Positions 8,210 to 15,484 of a stretch of DNA of 16,432 nt are shown here, one piece after another. The notes beneath the pieces were generated by a model. The model was not told the origin of the DNA. It saw nothing but the letters and a program-made list of their open reading frames with translations, and did no database searches. This DNA comes from Gammaproteobacteria bacterium. GTDB taxonomy: Bacteria > Pseudomonadota > Gammaproteobacteria > Xanthomonadales > Rhodanobacteraceae. The position numbers were made by a program, and so were the translations under genes. The stretch covers positions 487 through 16,918 of the forward strand of contig VBNZ01000152.1 in NCBI GenBank assembly GCA_005877675.1, in the 5' to 3' direction. Position 1 is the stretch's first letter. Each line of letters begins with the position of its first letter.

Positions 8210-9380
8210 CGCGCAGCGTGCGTGTCGTGCCGCTCAGCGCCGCTTCGATCTCGTCGAGCTGCACCTCATCGCCGTTGCCCATCACGAGCAGGCGTTGCAC
8301 CAGGTTGCGCAGCTCGCGCACGTTGCCGGGCCAATCGTGATTGCGCAGACGGTTCTGCACCGCGACCGGGAAATGCCGATATGGCAGCTTGTCGCGGTTG
8401 GCGAAGAAATCGGCGTACAGGCGCAACAGCTCAGGCACGTCCTCGTTGCGCCGGCGCAGTGGCGGCACATCGAGCGGCACCACATTGAGCAGATAATAGA
8501 GCTCTTCGCGAAACGCGCCGGCTTTGACTTGCGTATCGAGATTCTGCGCGGTCGCCGCGATCACGCGCAGTTCGAGCGCGACCTGACCCGCGCCGCCGCT
8601 GCGCACGAGCGCGCGGCGTTCGAGCACGCTCGACAGGCGCTGCTGCAATTCCGCATCGAGCTCGGCGACCTCGTCGAGGAACAATGTGCCGCCGTTGGCG
8701 CGCTCGATCAAACCCTGCTGCACGCCGTTGGCATCCTCGACGCCGAACAACGCGGTGAGCAGATGCTCGCGCGGGATGCTGCCCGGCGAGACGGCGACGA
8801 ATGGGCCACCGCGTCGCGCCGAGCGCGCGTGCAGCCAGCGCGCCAGCGTCTCCTTGCCGGTGCCGGCTTCGCCCTGGATCAGCACCGAGGTATCGTGTTG
8901 CGCGAGTCGCTCCAGCTGCGTACGCAGCGCAACCATTACCTTGGACGAACCGATCGGCTCCAGCGGCAGCGCGAGCTGTTCGCGCAGACCCTCGTTTTCG
9001 CGTTTGAGCCGGCTCGCCTCGCGCGCGCGCTCGATCGTGAGCAGGAGTTTGGCGAGCGAAATGGGTTTTTCGATGAAATCGTAGGCGCCCAGCCGCGTCG
9101 CCTCGACCGCCGTTTCGACGGTGCCGTGGCCCGACATCATGATTACCGGCGAACTCAGCGCGCCGGTCGACGCCCATTCGCGCAACAGGCTGATGCCGTC
9201 GGTTTCAGGCATCCAGATATCGAGCAGGATCACGTCGGGCCGTTCGCGTGTGCGCGCCTCGCGCGCTGCTGCGGCGCTTGCGGCAAGCGCGACCTGATAG
9301 CCCTCATCCTCGAGGATTTCCTTGACCGTGGTGCGGATGTCGGGCTCGTCGTCGACGACGAGAACGCGGCCGGAAGCCAT
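8187..9380 (-). CDS. NtrX-like response regulator, truncated and without DNA-binding domain
   Basis: A 397-residue response regulator of the NtrC/NtrX class. The receiver domain (about 1-120) has acidic Asp10/Asp11, phospho-acceptor Asp54 in ILLDIWMPETDG, Ser83 and Lys105. The AAA+ domain has Walker A GEAGTGKE (170-177) and Walker B LFLDEV (233-238). The loop that normally reads GAFTGA and contacts sigma-54 is replaced by EDANGVQQGLIE (about 215-226), so classic sigma-54 activation is unlikely; some NtrX proteins are known to lack it. After the 'HDWPGNVRELRNLVQRLL' block the protein runs into unrelated residues and stops where about 40-60 more residues including the HTH should follow; the end of the HTH survives out of frame downstream. 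The likely partner is the ntrY-like kinase, about 3.3 kb upstream. It may be a broken gene or a receiver-ATPase lacking DNA binding. The ATG at 9380 has AGGCG upstream. Confidence 0.85.
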   Translation of the reverse strand: MASGRVLVVDDEPDIRTTVKEILEDEGYQVALAASAAAAREARTRERPDVILLDIWMPETDGISLLREWASTGALSSPVIMMSGHGTVETAVEATRLGAYDFIEKPISLAKLLLTIERAREASRLKRENEGLREQLALPLEPIGSSKVMVALRTQLERLAQHDTSVLIQGEAGTGKETLARWLHARSARRGGPFVAVSPGSIPREHLLTALFGVEDANGVQQGLIERANGGTLFLDEVAELDAELQQRLSSVLERRALVRSGGAGQVALELRVIAATAQNLDTQVKAGAFREELYYLLNVVPLDVPPLRRRNEDVPELLRLYADFFANRDKLPYRHFPVAVQNRLRNHDWPGNVRELRNLVQRLLVMGNGDEVQLDEIEAALSGTTRTLRAPVSQAA

Positions 9381-9449
9381 ACAGAACGCCTGTTGCGAAA
9401 AAACTACGCAAGCATAGCGCAGGCGCCGCCGTCCGGGGAACGCGACACG

Positions 9450-9938
9450 CTAGACGTGTTTGAGCAGATCCTCCACGCGCTCGATCACCGCCTCGGCGAA
9501 GTCCGTCCCGCGCGCCTTGCCGACCATCTTGCGGTAATCCGCATACAGCCCACGTAATTCGGCCGGCGTATAGCATTTCTCCAGTTTCATCGTGAACCGA
9601 AAGCCGCCGAACAGGCCGCCAGCCTCCACTGCGGTTTCGTTGAGCAGCGCGCGCGCCTGTTGCAAGGCGAGCACACCGGTGCCGATCTGCGTCGGCGGCG
9701 ACGCCAGCTCCGCGCCGTCAGCGAAAGCGATAAAACCGTGGTCGACCAGCTCGTTGGCTGCCTTCAGCAGGATGTCCGGCGCCTTGAACAGCTTGCCGAG
9801 CTGCTGCACGGTCTTGTCGCCGTGGACCGAGACGAGCAATGCGCGCGCCTGCCAAGACAGCTTGTGCGCGCGTGTCGCCACTTCCTGCACGCCTGACTGG
9901 GTTTTGATCGGTATGGCGTTGAGATTCACCGCGTTCAT
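9450..9938 (-). CDS. Hypothetical protein with possible winged-helix segment
   Basis: A 162-residue cytoplasmic protein I do not recognise. Residues about 25-75 (KLSWQARALLVSVHGDKTV, then QLGKLFKAPDILLKAANELV and DHGFIAF) read like a winged helix-turn-helix in which two helices precede a short beta wing. The C-terminal half is helical and charged, with GGFRFTMKLEKCYTPAELRG and a final AEAVIERVEDLL helix. There is no signal peptide or membrane segment. The ATG at 9938 has an excellent AAGGGGA Shine-Dalgarno, which supports a real, well-expressed gene. It lies 69 bases upstream of the NtrX-like gene on the same strand and may be co-transcribed with it, and it is divergent from the family 2 glycosyltransferase. 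A regulatory role is possible, but the winged-helix reading is only a pattern impression. Confidence 0.8.
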   Translation of the reverse strand: MNAVNLNAIPIKTQSGVQEVATRAHKLSWQARALLVSVHGDKTVQQLGKLFKAPDILLKAANELVDHGFIAFADGAELASPPTQIGTGVLALQQARALLNETAVEAGGLFGGFRFTMKLEKCYTPAELRGLYADYRKMVGKARGTDFAEAVIERVEDLLKHV

Positions 9939-10021
9939 ATCGTCCCCTTCTTTTCTGTCGTGGGAAAGAAAACATGGGATCGTTCAAAACCAGTCCGCCC
10001 CGAACTTGCTCGGACACTGCG

Positions 10022-10029
10022 ATTCTATA
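10022..10029 (-). promoter_or_regulatory. Candidate -10 box for the 162-residue hypothetical gene
   Basis: The 154-base divergent intergenic stretch (9939-10092) must hold promoters in both directions. On the minus strand TATAGAAT is a good -10 match and would leave a leader of roughly 80 bases before the ATG at 9938. No convincing -35 was found at the right distance, and no clear promoter pair was found for the plus-strand glycosyltransferase. Confidence 0.25.
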
Positions 10030-10092
10030 GCGCACTTGGCGCTTAATCCATTTGCCCGTATGGTTGCCGTTCACTTGCGTGAACCGACTCCC

Positions 10093-10866
10093 ATGCCCGG
10101 CAAGCCCCCGATTTCCGCCTGCATCATCACACTCAACGAAGCCGCCAATATTGATCTTTGTCTCGATTCGCTGACCGCGTTTTGCGACGAAATCGTCGTC
10201 GTGGACTCGGGTTCGTCCGACGGCACGCGCGAGCTCGCTGCGGCCAAGGGCGCGCGCGTGATTGAGCACGCATTCGCGGGCTTCCGCACGCAGAAGGATT
10301 TTGCCGTGCGTGCGGCGAAGCACGACTGGATCCTGTTTCTCGACGCCGACGAGCGCGTCACGCCCGAACTGCGCGCATCGATCCTCGAAAGCCAGGCGCG
10401 CGGCTTCGGCGACGCCGCCGGCTATCGCTTTGCACGCGCGACCGAATACTTCGGCGCCTTCCTGCGCCACGGCAACGCCTATCCCGACCGTGTGCTGCGC
10501 CTGTTCGACCGCAGGTGCGGCGGATTTCTCGGCGACCGCGAAATCCACGAGCACGTCAGCGTCGATGGCGCGGTCGCAACGCTCGCCGGCGATCTGGAAC
10601 ATCATGCCTACCGTTCGCTCGCAGATCAGCTCAGCCGGCTCGAACGCTACGCACGCATGATGGCCGAGCATATGCGGCAAAGTGGAAAACGCGCACATTT
10701 ATACAAAATCGCACTGAATCCGTTCTGGCGCTTCCTACGCGGCTACGTGCTGCGCGCCGGCTTTCTCGACGGCTGGCGCGGCCTGATCTACGCCTATGTC
10801 GAAGCGAACTACGTGCGGCAGAAGTTCATCAAGCTGTGGTTGCTTGAACGCGGCTGCAAAATCTGA
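10093..10866 (+). CDS. Family 2 glycosyltransferase, WaaE/KdtX-like
   Basis: A 257-residue GT-A fold glycosyltransferase. It has the nucleotide-sugar binding start ISACIITLNEAANIDLCLDS, the DSGSSDGT motif (38-45), and the metal-binding DADE (84-87) within DWILFLDADERVTPEL. The order FRTQKDFAVRAAKHDWILFL and the C-terminal basic helix RQKFIKLWLL resemble the WaaE/KdtX group of lipopolysaccharide inner-core glucosyltransferases, which transfer a sugar from a nucleotide donor at the cytoplasmic membrane face. The exact donor and acceptor cannot be told. The ATG at 10093 starts directly before the first strand and is preferred; an ATG at 10060 adds 11 residues, and the same frame is open back to 9592, where it merely lies opposite the hypothetical gene. 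Neither start has a clear Shine-Dalgarno. It converges with the ArnT-like gene. Confidence 0.9.
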   Translation: MPGKPPISACIITLNEAANIDLCLDSLTAFCDEIVVVDSGSSDGTRELAAAKGARVIEHAFAGFRTQKDFAVRAAKHDWILFLDADERVTPELRASILESQARGFGDAAGYRFARATEYFGAFLRHGNAYPDRVLRLFDRRCGGFLGDREIHEHVSVDGAVATLAGDLEHHAYRSLADQLSRLERYARMMAEHMRQSGKRAHLYKIALNPFWRFLRGYVLRAGFLDGWRGLIYAYVEANYVRQKFIKLWLLERGCKI

Positions 10867-10946
10867 TGCCCAGCGCGCGAGGCGCAACAAGCGCGCCCCG
10901 CAATCATGCAGTCATGCGCTGATCTATGCGCGTCTGTGAATCGCCC

Positions 10947-12659
10947 TTACTCGGCGTTCGGATCGACAGCTTCGCTGTCTTTCGGCGCCGGCACCTTGCC
11001 CTCACGGCAAGCGGGCGCGACCGCGTCGGCGCGGAACAGCCACCACTCGCGCCGGTTGGCATGACCGACGTACTGCGCCTGCACGCGTTCGATGCATGGC
11101 GTCATCGCATCGGCGAGCACGAGCACCCAGCGCCGCTGCGGCGCCGTGCGCTGCCACACGATCGCCTCGCCCAGCTGCTCGTGCGCGGGTTTGACGAAAC
11201 CGAATTCGGCCACCTCGCGATCGGCGAACAGCAGGTTCTGCTCCTTCCATGCGACCAGGCCGAGCTCGGCGTCGGCGCCGACCATCGCGCCAGCATGGCG
11301 CATCAAGCCCGCGGCCGAGCTCGAGTCGTTGAGCAGTGGATAAGCCCAGAAACTCCATAGCAGCCATAGTCCCGCGACGCCGGCGACGAGACCGTGCACC
11401 GCACGTGCGTTGCGGAAATACGCAGCGCAACCGAGCATCCACGCACCGAGCGCGATCAGCAGCCACCACAATGCTGCGCCCTGGTTTGCCAGACCGCGCT
11501 GCGTGGCGAGATCGCGTGCGAATAGCGGATGCGTGAACAGAAAATATGCGCCTGCGCCGAGAAATCCCGCACCGATCAGGCATGTCAGCGCGAGCGCCGT
11601 GCGCCGTGCCCACACCCGCTGCACGATCTCGTGCAGAAACGGCGCGGCGGCGAGGGCGAACAGCGGCAGCGCCGGCAAAATGTATACGTCGCGTTTGCCG
11701 CGCGGCAGGCTGAAGAACAAGACGATCAGCACGATCCAGACGAGCGGCAGCAGCAGACGTGCATCGCGCGCGCGCAGCGCGTCGCGCCAACGCGGCAGCA
11801 GCCACGGCAGCGCGAGCAGCAGCGGCAACCAACCGGTCGCGATCACGCCCACGTAGTACCAGAATGGATGCTGATGGTCCCACGAATCGGTGTAGCGCGC
11901 GGCGGTCTGGCGCACCAGGATATCGTGCAGATAGGCTGCGTACTCGGGCTTGGGGTCCGCGCGTACGGCGAGGAACAGCGGCACGAACCATAGTCCCAGC
12001 GCCGCCAGGAACGCGAGTGCGCCGCCGAGCCAGCGCATCGCGCAACGCGAAGTCGGCGCAACAAAGTTCCAATGTGCAAAACGCGCAAAAATATACGGAA
12101 CAAATAAAAATAGCGCGAGCACACCGACGCCCTTGGTGATCACCCCGAGCCCCGCGGCGAAGCATCCGAGCCAGTACATGCGCCAATTCGGTCCGAGCAG
12201 AAAATGTCGTAGCAGACCGTAGTTCGCCAGCGTGATGAAAAACGTCACCGCCGGATCGATCTGCGCGCGCTTGGCCTGATAGACGAACTGGAACGCGATC
12301 AGCAGCGCGCCGGCCGCGTACAGGCCGGTGCGCTGATCCCACAGCCGCCGCGCGAGGTCGTAGATCAGCCATAATGTGCCGAGTGCGGCGAGCAGCGAAG
12401 GCAACAGGAACGCGACGCGCCAGCTGCGCGTGATCTCGTAGCTCGCTGCCTGCGCGATCATGAAGGCCGGCGGCTTGTCGGCGTAGATCTCGTGGCCGCG
12501 ATGCGGAATCAGCCAGTCGCCGCTCTGGACCATCTGCTGCGCCGACAGCGCAAAGCGCGGCTCGTCCGCCGGCCACGGATCGCGCAGGCCGATGCCCGCT
12601 GCAAGGATCACGAACGCGCACAGCAGCAACCACAGCCACTCGCGCCGTTGCGCCTTCAT
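10947..12659 (-). CDS. ArnT/PMT-type membrane glycosyltransferase (GT-C fold)
   Basis: A 570-residue polytopic protein of the GT39/GT83 class, which transfers sugars from undecaprenyl-linked donors on the periplasmic side of the inner membrane. After TM1 (LWLLLCAFVILAAGIGL) the first periplasmic loop has the catalytic acid block RDPWPADEPRFA (26-37) and then SGDWLIPHRGHEIYADKPPA, the family signature. The later FFSLPRGKRDVYILPALPLF resembles the ArnT block near the end of the membrane domain. About 11-12 hydrophobic segments are followed by a periplasmic tail of roughly 150 residues. ArnT adds L-Ara4N to lipid A, but no arn genes are nearby, so the sugar and the acceptor (lipid A, glycan or protein) are open. 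The ATG overlaps the ntrY stop (ATGA, 12656-12659), so it is translationally coupled to the sensor kinase. The frame is open further upstream inside ntrY; that extension is rejected. Confidence 0.9.
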   Translation of the reverse strand: MKAQRREWLWLLLCAFVILAAGIGLRDPWPADEPRFALSAQQMVQSGDWLIPHRGHEIYADKPPAFMIAQAASYEITRSWRVAFLLPSLLAALGTLWLIYDLARRLWDQRTGLYAAGALLIAFQFVYQAKRAQIDPAVTFFITLANYGLLRHFLLGPNWRMYWLGCFAAGLGVITKGVGVLALFLFVPYIFARFAHWNFVAPTSRCAMRWLGGALAFLAALGLWFVPLFLAVRADPKPEYAAYLHDILVRQTAARYTDSWDHQHPFWYYVGVIATGWLPLLLALPWLLPRWRDALRARDARLLLPLVWIVLIVLFFSLPRGKRDVYILPALPLFALAAAPFLHEIVQRVWARRTALALTCLIGAGFLGAGAYFLFTHPLFARDLATQRGLANQGAALWWLLIALGAWMLGCAAYFRNARAVHGLVAGVAGLWLLWSFWAYPLLNDSSSAAGLMRHAGAMVGADAELGLVAWKEQNLLFADREVAEFGFVKPAHEQLGEAIVWQRTAPQRRWVLVLADAMTPCIERVQAQYVGHANRREWWLFRADAVAPACREGKVPAPKDSEAVDPNAE

Positions 12660-14857
12660 CCCTCGGTCCTCAAGCCTGCCCCGTCCGCCGGCAGACGCAG
12701 CGTAAACACCGCGCCGCCACCGGTGCGATTGTCGGCACGGATGCTGCCGCCATGCTCCTCGGCGATCTTCTTCGCAACCGCAAGACCCAGGCCAGTGCCC
12801 TTGGTCTTGCTCGTCGTATACGGTTCGTACCAGCGCTCGCCAAAATCCTCCGGCAGGCCGGGCCCGTTGTCGGCGACCGCAAGCTCGACCCATGCACGTT
12901 CGCCGTCGGCGAGTTGGCGCGTGGATACTTCGATATGCGGCTTGGTCTCGCCGCTGATAGCCTCGAGCGAGTTCTTGATCAGATTGTGCAACAGCTGGCG
13001 CAGGCGCACCGCATCGGCGCGCAACATCGGCTCGCCCGGCGCGAACTGGCGCGTCAGCTGAATGCGCTGGTCGTTCTCGTACAGATCGAGCACTTCGCTC
13101 GCCAGCGCATTGATCGACAGCGCGCGCGCATCGATCAGCGGCGGGCGGGCATAGTCGCCGAAGGCGTTGACCATCGCCTTGAGCGCCTCGACCTGATTGA
13201 CGATCGTATGCGTGGCGCGATCGAGAATTTCCGTCTCATCCGGTGGTAGCCGACCGATAAAGCGTCGGCGCAGGCGCTCGGCCGCGAGCTGGATCGGCGT
13301 GAGCGGATTCTTGACCTCGTGCGCGAGACGGCGCGCGACTTCGGCCCAGGCCGCGTCGCGCTGCGCACGGTTGAGCACGGTCAAGTCATCGAACATCGCG
13401 ACGATGCCCGCCTCGCCCGACATTGCGTCGAGCTCGGCGCCGCGCAACATCAGCACGCGGCGTTCGCCGCCGGCGGCCTCGCCGAACACGACCTCCTCGC
13501 GCCATTCGCGCGCAGCTTCGCGCAAGTGTTTGAGGATCGGGTCGATCAATGGGATCAGCGCGGCATGCTCGCGCCGCACGCTGCCGAGATGCTGGCCGAC
13601 GTAACGCGACAACGGTACTTCGAGTATCGTCTCGGCCGCCCGATTGGCGGTGCGCAGCACACCATCGCGATCCAGACCGAGCACACCGGTCGACAGGCGC
13701 TCGAGCACCGCACCAAGATAGCTTTTTTGGCTTTCGGTTTCCTGCGCGCTGAGCGTCGCGCTCGCGCTCGCGCGCTCGAGTTCGTGCTGCATCTGGTTGA
13801 ACGAGTTGAGCAGAAACCCGAGTTCGTCGTCGCTCGCCACCGGCAGCGGCGTGTCGTAGCGGCCGGCTCCAACCGCACGGGTTGCGGCGGCAAGACGGCC
13901 GATCGGCGCGGTCAGGCGACGCGCAACGCCAAACGCGGTGAGGATGGCGAACAGTGCCGACAGCAGCAACACGAAGGTCAGCACGATCGAGAGCGTGAGC
14001 TTGAGCGAGTCGCGCAGGAATTTCAATTTCTGAAAATCGAAACTCGCCTGCTCGACTGCTGCGGTCAGAGGTTGGATCTGGGTGGGCACCGGAAACAACC
14101 CCTGCAGCAAACGCGGGCTCCCCGCTGCAGCATCGCCGAGCGGTCGCGCGACGCGCAGCATCAGCTGATTGTCGGCGCCACCGCGTTCGGGTGCGGCATA
14201 GCGGCCGGCGTCCTTGATCTGCAGCAATGCGGAAGAGTCGGGGTAGGCGGGATTCAGAAACTTCGGATCCGAACTTGCGGTCGCAAGCACCGCCCGGTTG
14301 GCCCCAAACACGGTGAGCTGCGTGGCTCCCTGCGCATCGAGCGCGCCATCGAGCCTGGCCTGCAGCTCGGCGTCGGGCAGATCGGCCAGGTCGCGCGCGA
14401 GTGCGCTTGCGCCCTGCTCGGCGCCGCGCAGGCGCTCGCCCAGATAGGCGCTGCCGATTTCAAGCGCGTCGTTGAGGCCCTGTTCGAGACGCACGTTGAA
14501 CCAGGTGTCGATCGTCGCGTTGAGAAAGAACAGCGCAAATCCGTATACGACCAGCACCGGCGGCACGGCGAGGCCGACCAGCATCACCAGCATGCGCCGC
14601 GTCAGGCGCGCACCGGGCTCGCGCCGGCGCAGCTCGCGCGACAGGCGCAGCAGGCGCTGAATAATGATGGCGATCAGCACGACCAGCGCGATCGACGAGG
14701 CCGCAAGAATCCACGAGTAGTACGCGCCAAGCCGGTTGCTGCCGCTCGCCGCATCGCGCGCGAGCAGCAGCGCCGCGACGAGCAGCACGCCGATCGCCAG
14801 CGCCGGCAGCACGCGCCGCGCGATGAAACTTATCCAGCTGCGTGCGGCGCGGGCCAT
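12656..14857 (-). CDS. NtrY-like membrane sensor histidine kinase
   Basis: A 733-residue kinase with NtrY architecture. Two or three N-terminal membrane segments (about 15-33, 48-67 and 89-112) are followed by a periplasmic sensor region of about 170 residues. A further membrane segment (about 287-310), a HAMP linker (about 310-365) and a PAS domain (about 380-490) lead to the dimerisation/phospho-acceptor block HEVKNPLTPIQLAAERL with His513. The ATPase domain has N-box HNLIKNS (624-630), G1 DNGPG (663-667) and G2 GTGLGL (687-692). NtrY kinases pass phosphate to NtrX and respond to nitrogen, redox or envelope signals depending on species; here the signal is unknown. The ATG at 14857 is preceded by GGAAA and overlaps the upstream DUF4390 gene by 28 bases. 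The frame is open to 15256, but that extension duplicates DUF4390 coding sequence in another frame. Its presumed regulator is damaged. Confidence 0.93.
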   Translation of the reverse strand: MARAARSWISFIARRVLPALAIGVLLVAALLLARDAASGSNRLGAYYSWILAASSIALVVLIAIIIQRLLRLSRELRRREPGARLTRRMLVMLVGLAVPPVLVVYGFALFFLNATIDTWFNVRLEQGLNDALEIGSAYLGERLRGAEQGASALARDLADLPDAELQARLDGALDAQGATQLTVFGANRAVLATASSDPKFLNPAYPDSSALLQIKDAGRYAAPERGGADNQLMLRVARPLGDAAAGSPRLLQGLFPVPTQIQPLTAAVEQASFDFQKLKFLRDSLKLTLSIVLTFVLLLSALFAILTAFGVARRLTAPIGRLAAATRAVGAGRYDTPLPVASDDELGFLLNSFNQMQHELERASASATLSAQETESQKSYLGAVLERLSTGVLGLDRDGVLRTANRAAETILEVPLSRYVGQHLGSVRREHAALIPLIDPILKHLREAAREWREEVVFGEAAGGERRVLMLRGAELDAMSGEAGIVAMFDDLTVLNRAQRDAAWAEVARRLAHEVKNPLTPIQLAAERLRRRFIGRLPPDETEILDRATHTIVNQVEALKAMVNAFGDYARPPLIDARALSINALASEVLDLYENDQRIQLTRQFAPGEPMLRADAVRLRQLLHNLIKNSLEAISGETKPHIEVSTRQLADGERAWVELAVADNGPGLPEDFGERWYEPYTTSKTKGTGLGLAVAKKIAEEHGGSIRADNRTGGGAVFTLRLPADGAGLRTEG

Positions 14858-15435
14858 GCATAGTTTCCGGTAGAAAGGCCCCAGTCCGCGTCGAGCAGGG
14901 CGGGCAGGCGCAACGCGCCGGGCAGGCGCTCGCGCTGCAGATCGACGCGCAAACCGAAGCGCGATGCGTCCGCACCAGGCCATGTGGCGGGCAAATCCAA
15001 ATGCAGGTCGCAGATCGCAGCGATAAGCAGCGCGCGCGAGGTGAAGTGGCGCGCCTCGATGCGGCTCGCGGGATCCGGATCGCGCAATTGATATTGCCGC
15101 GTGAGCGGGAAGTAGCGCAACTCGCGATGCCAGCGCGTACGCGCGAGGCGATGCTGCCCGCCCCACCAGGCCGGCGCCAGCGCGTCGAGGCGGATCTCGA
15201 AATCGAGCGGGATGCCGTGGTCGAGCGCATCGAGCAGCATCGCGTTCGGTCGCCAATCGAGCTGCGCTGCGAGTTCGCCGTGATCGAGTGTCGCGCTGCG
15301 CACGGCGAAGGCGCCGTGTTGCGCACGCGCGCAGCCGCCCGCGGCGCAGGCGAGCGCGATGAGAAAAAGTATACTTATCGAGCGGCTCAAACGGCCGCCG
15401 TGGTGCACGGGCGTACCGTGGCGCAGCGCCGCCAT
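14830..15435 (-). CDS. DUF4390-type secreted/periplasmic protein
   Basis: A protein of 201 residues from the ATG at 15435, with the content and position of the DUF4390 family, which commonly sits between rsmB and ntrY in Xanthomonadales and other proteobacteria. A hydrophobic signal peptide (SRSISILFLIALACAAGG) ends in an ARA site, so export to the periplasm is expected. The two cysteines near the end of the signal do not make a good lipobox. The mature part is beta-rich with the pattern DHGIPLDFEIRLD and RELRYFPLTRQYQLRD. The function is unknown, but linkage to ntrY suggests a role in sensing or in the envelope. Alternative starts are a TTG at 15390, which begins right at the signal peptide, and an ATG at 15534, which overlaps the rsmB end. 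It overlaps ntrY by 28 bases, so expression is likely coupled. Confidence 0.85.
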   Translation of the reverse strand: MAALRHGTPVHHGGRLSRSISILFLIALACAAGGCARAQHGAFAVRSATLDHGELAAQLDWRPNAMLLDALDHGIPLDFEIRLDALAPAWWGGQHRLARTRWHRELRYFPLTRQYQLRDPDPASRIEARHFTSRALLIAAICDLHLDLPATWPGADASRFGLRVDLQRERLPGALRLPALLDADWGLSTGNYAWPAPHAAG

Positions 15436-15484
15436 GCCCCGTTGTGCTGCAAACCGCAGCGGGATGCCCGGTTTTGCCAGCAAT

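Noticed and set aside
10867..10946. GC-rich short pairing (ggcgc ... gcgcc) between the convergent glycosyltransferase genes.
   Set aside because: The stem is only about five bases and lacks a T-run. Such tracts are common in this sequence.
13319..14863. A 514-residue open frame opposite ntrY, and a 453-residue one (8196-9557) opposite the NtrX-like gene.
   Set aside because: Both show the same compositional shadow effect, with Arg/Gln/His-rich translations and no recognisable fold.
14858..15256. An N-terminal extension of the NtrY-like kinase (866 residues in all).
   Set aside because: The extension lies over DUF4390 coding sequence in another frame and is Arg/Ala-rich. The ATG at 14857 has a ribosome binding site and leads into TM1.
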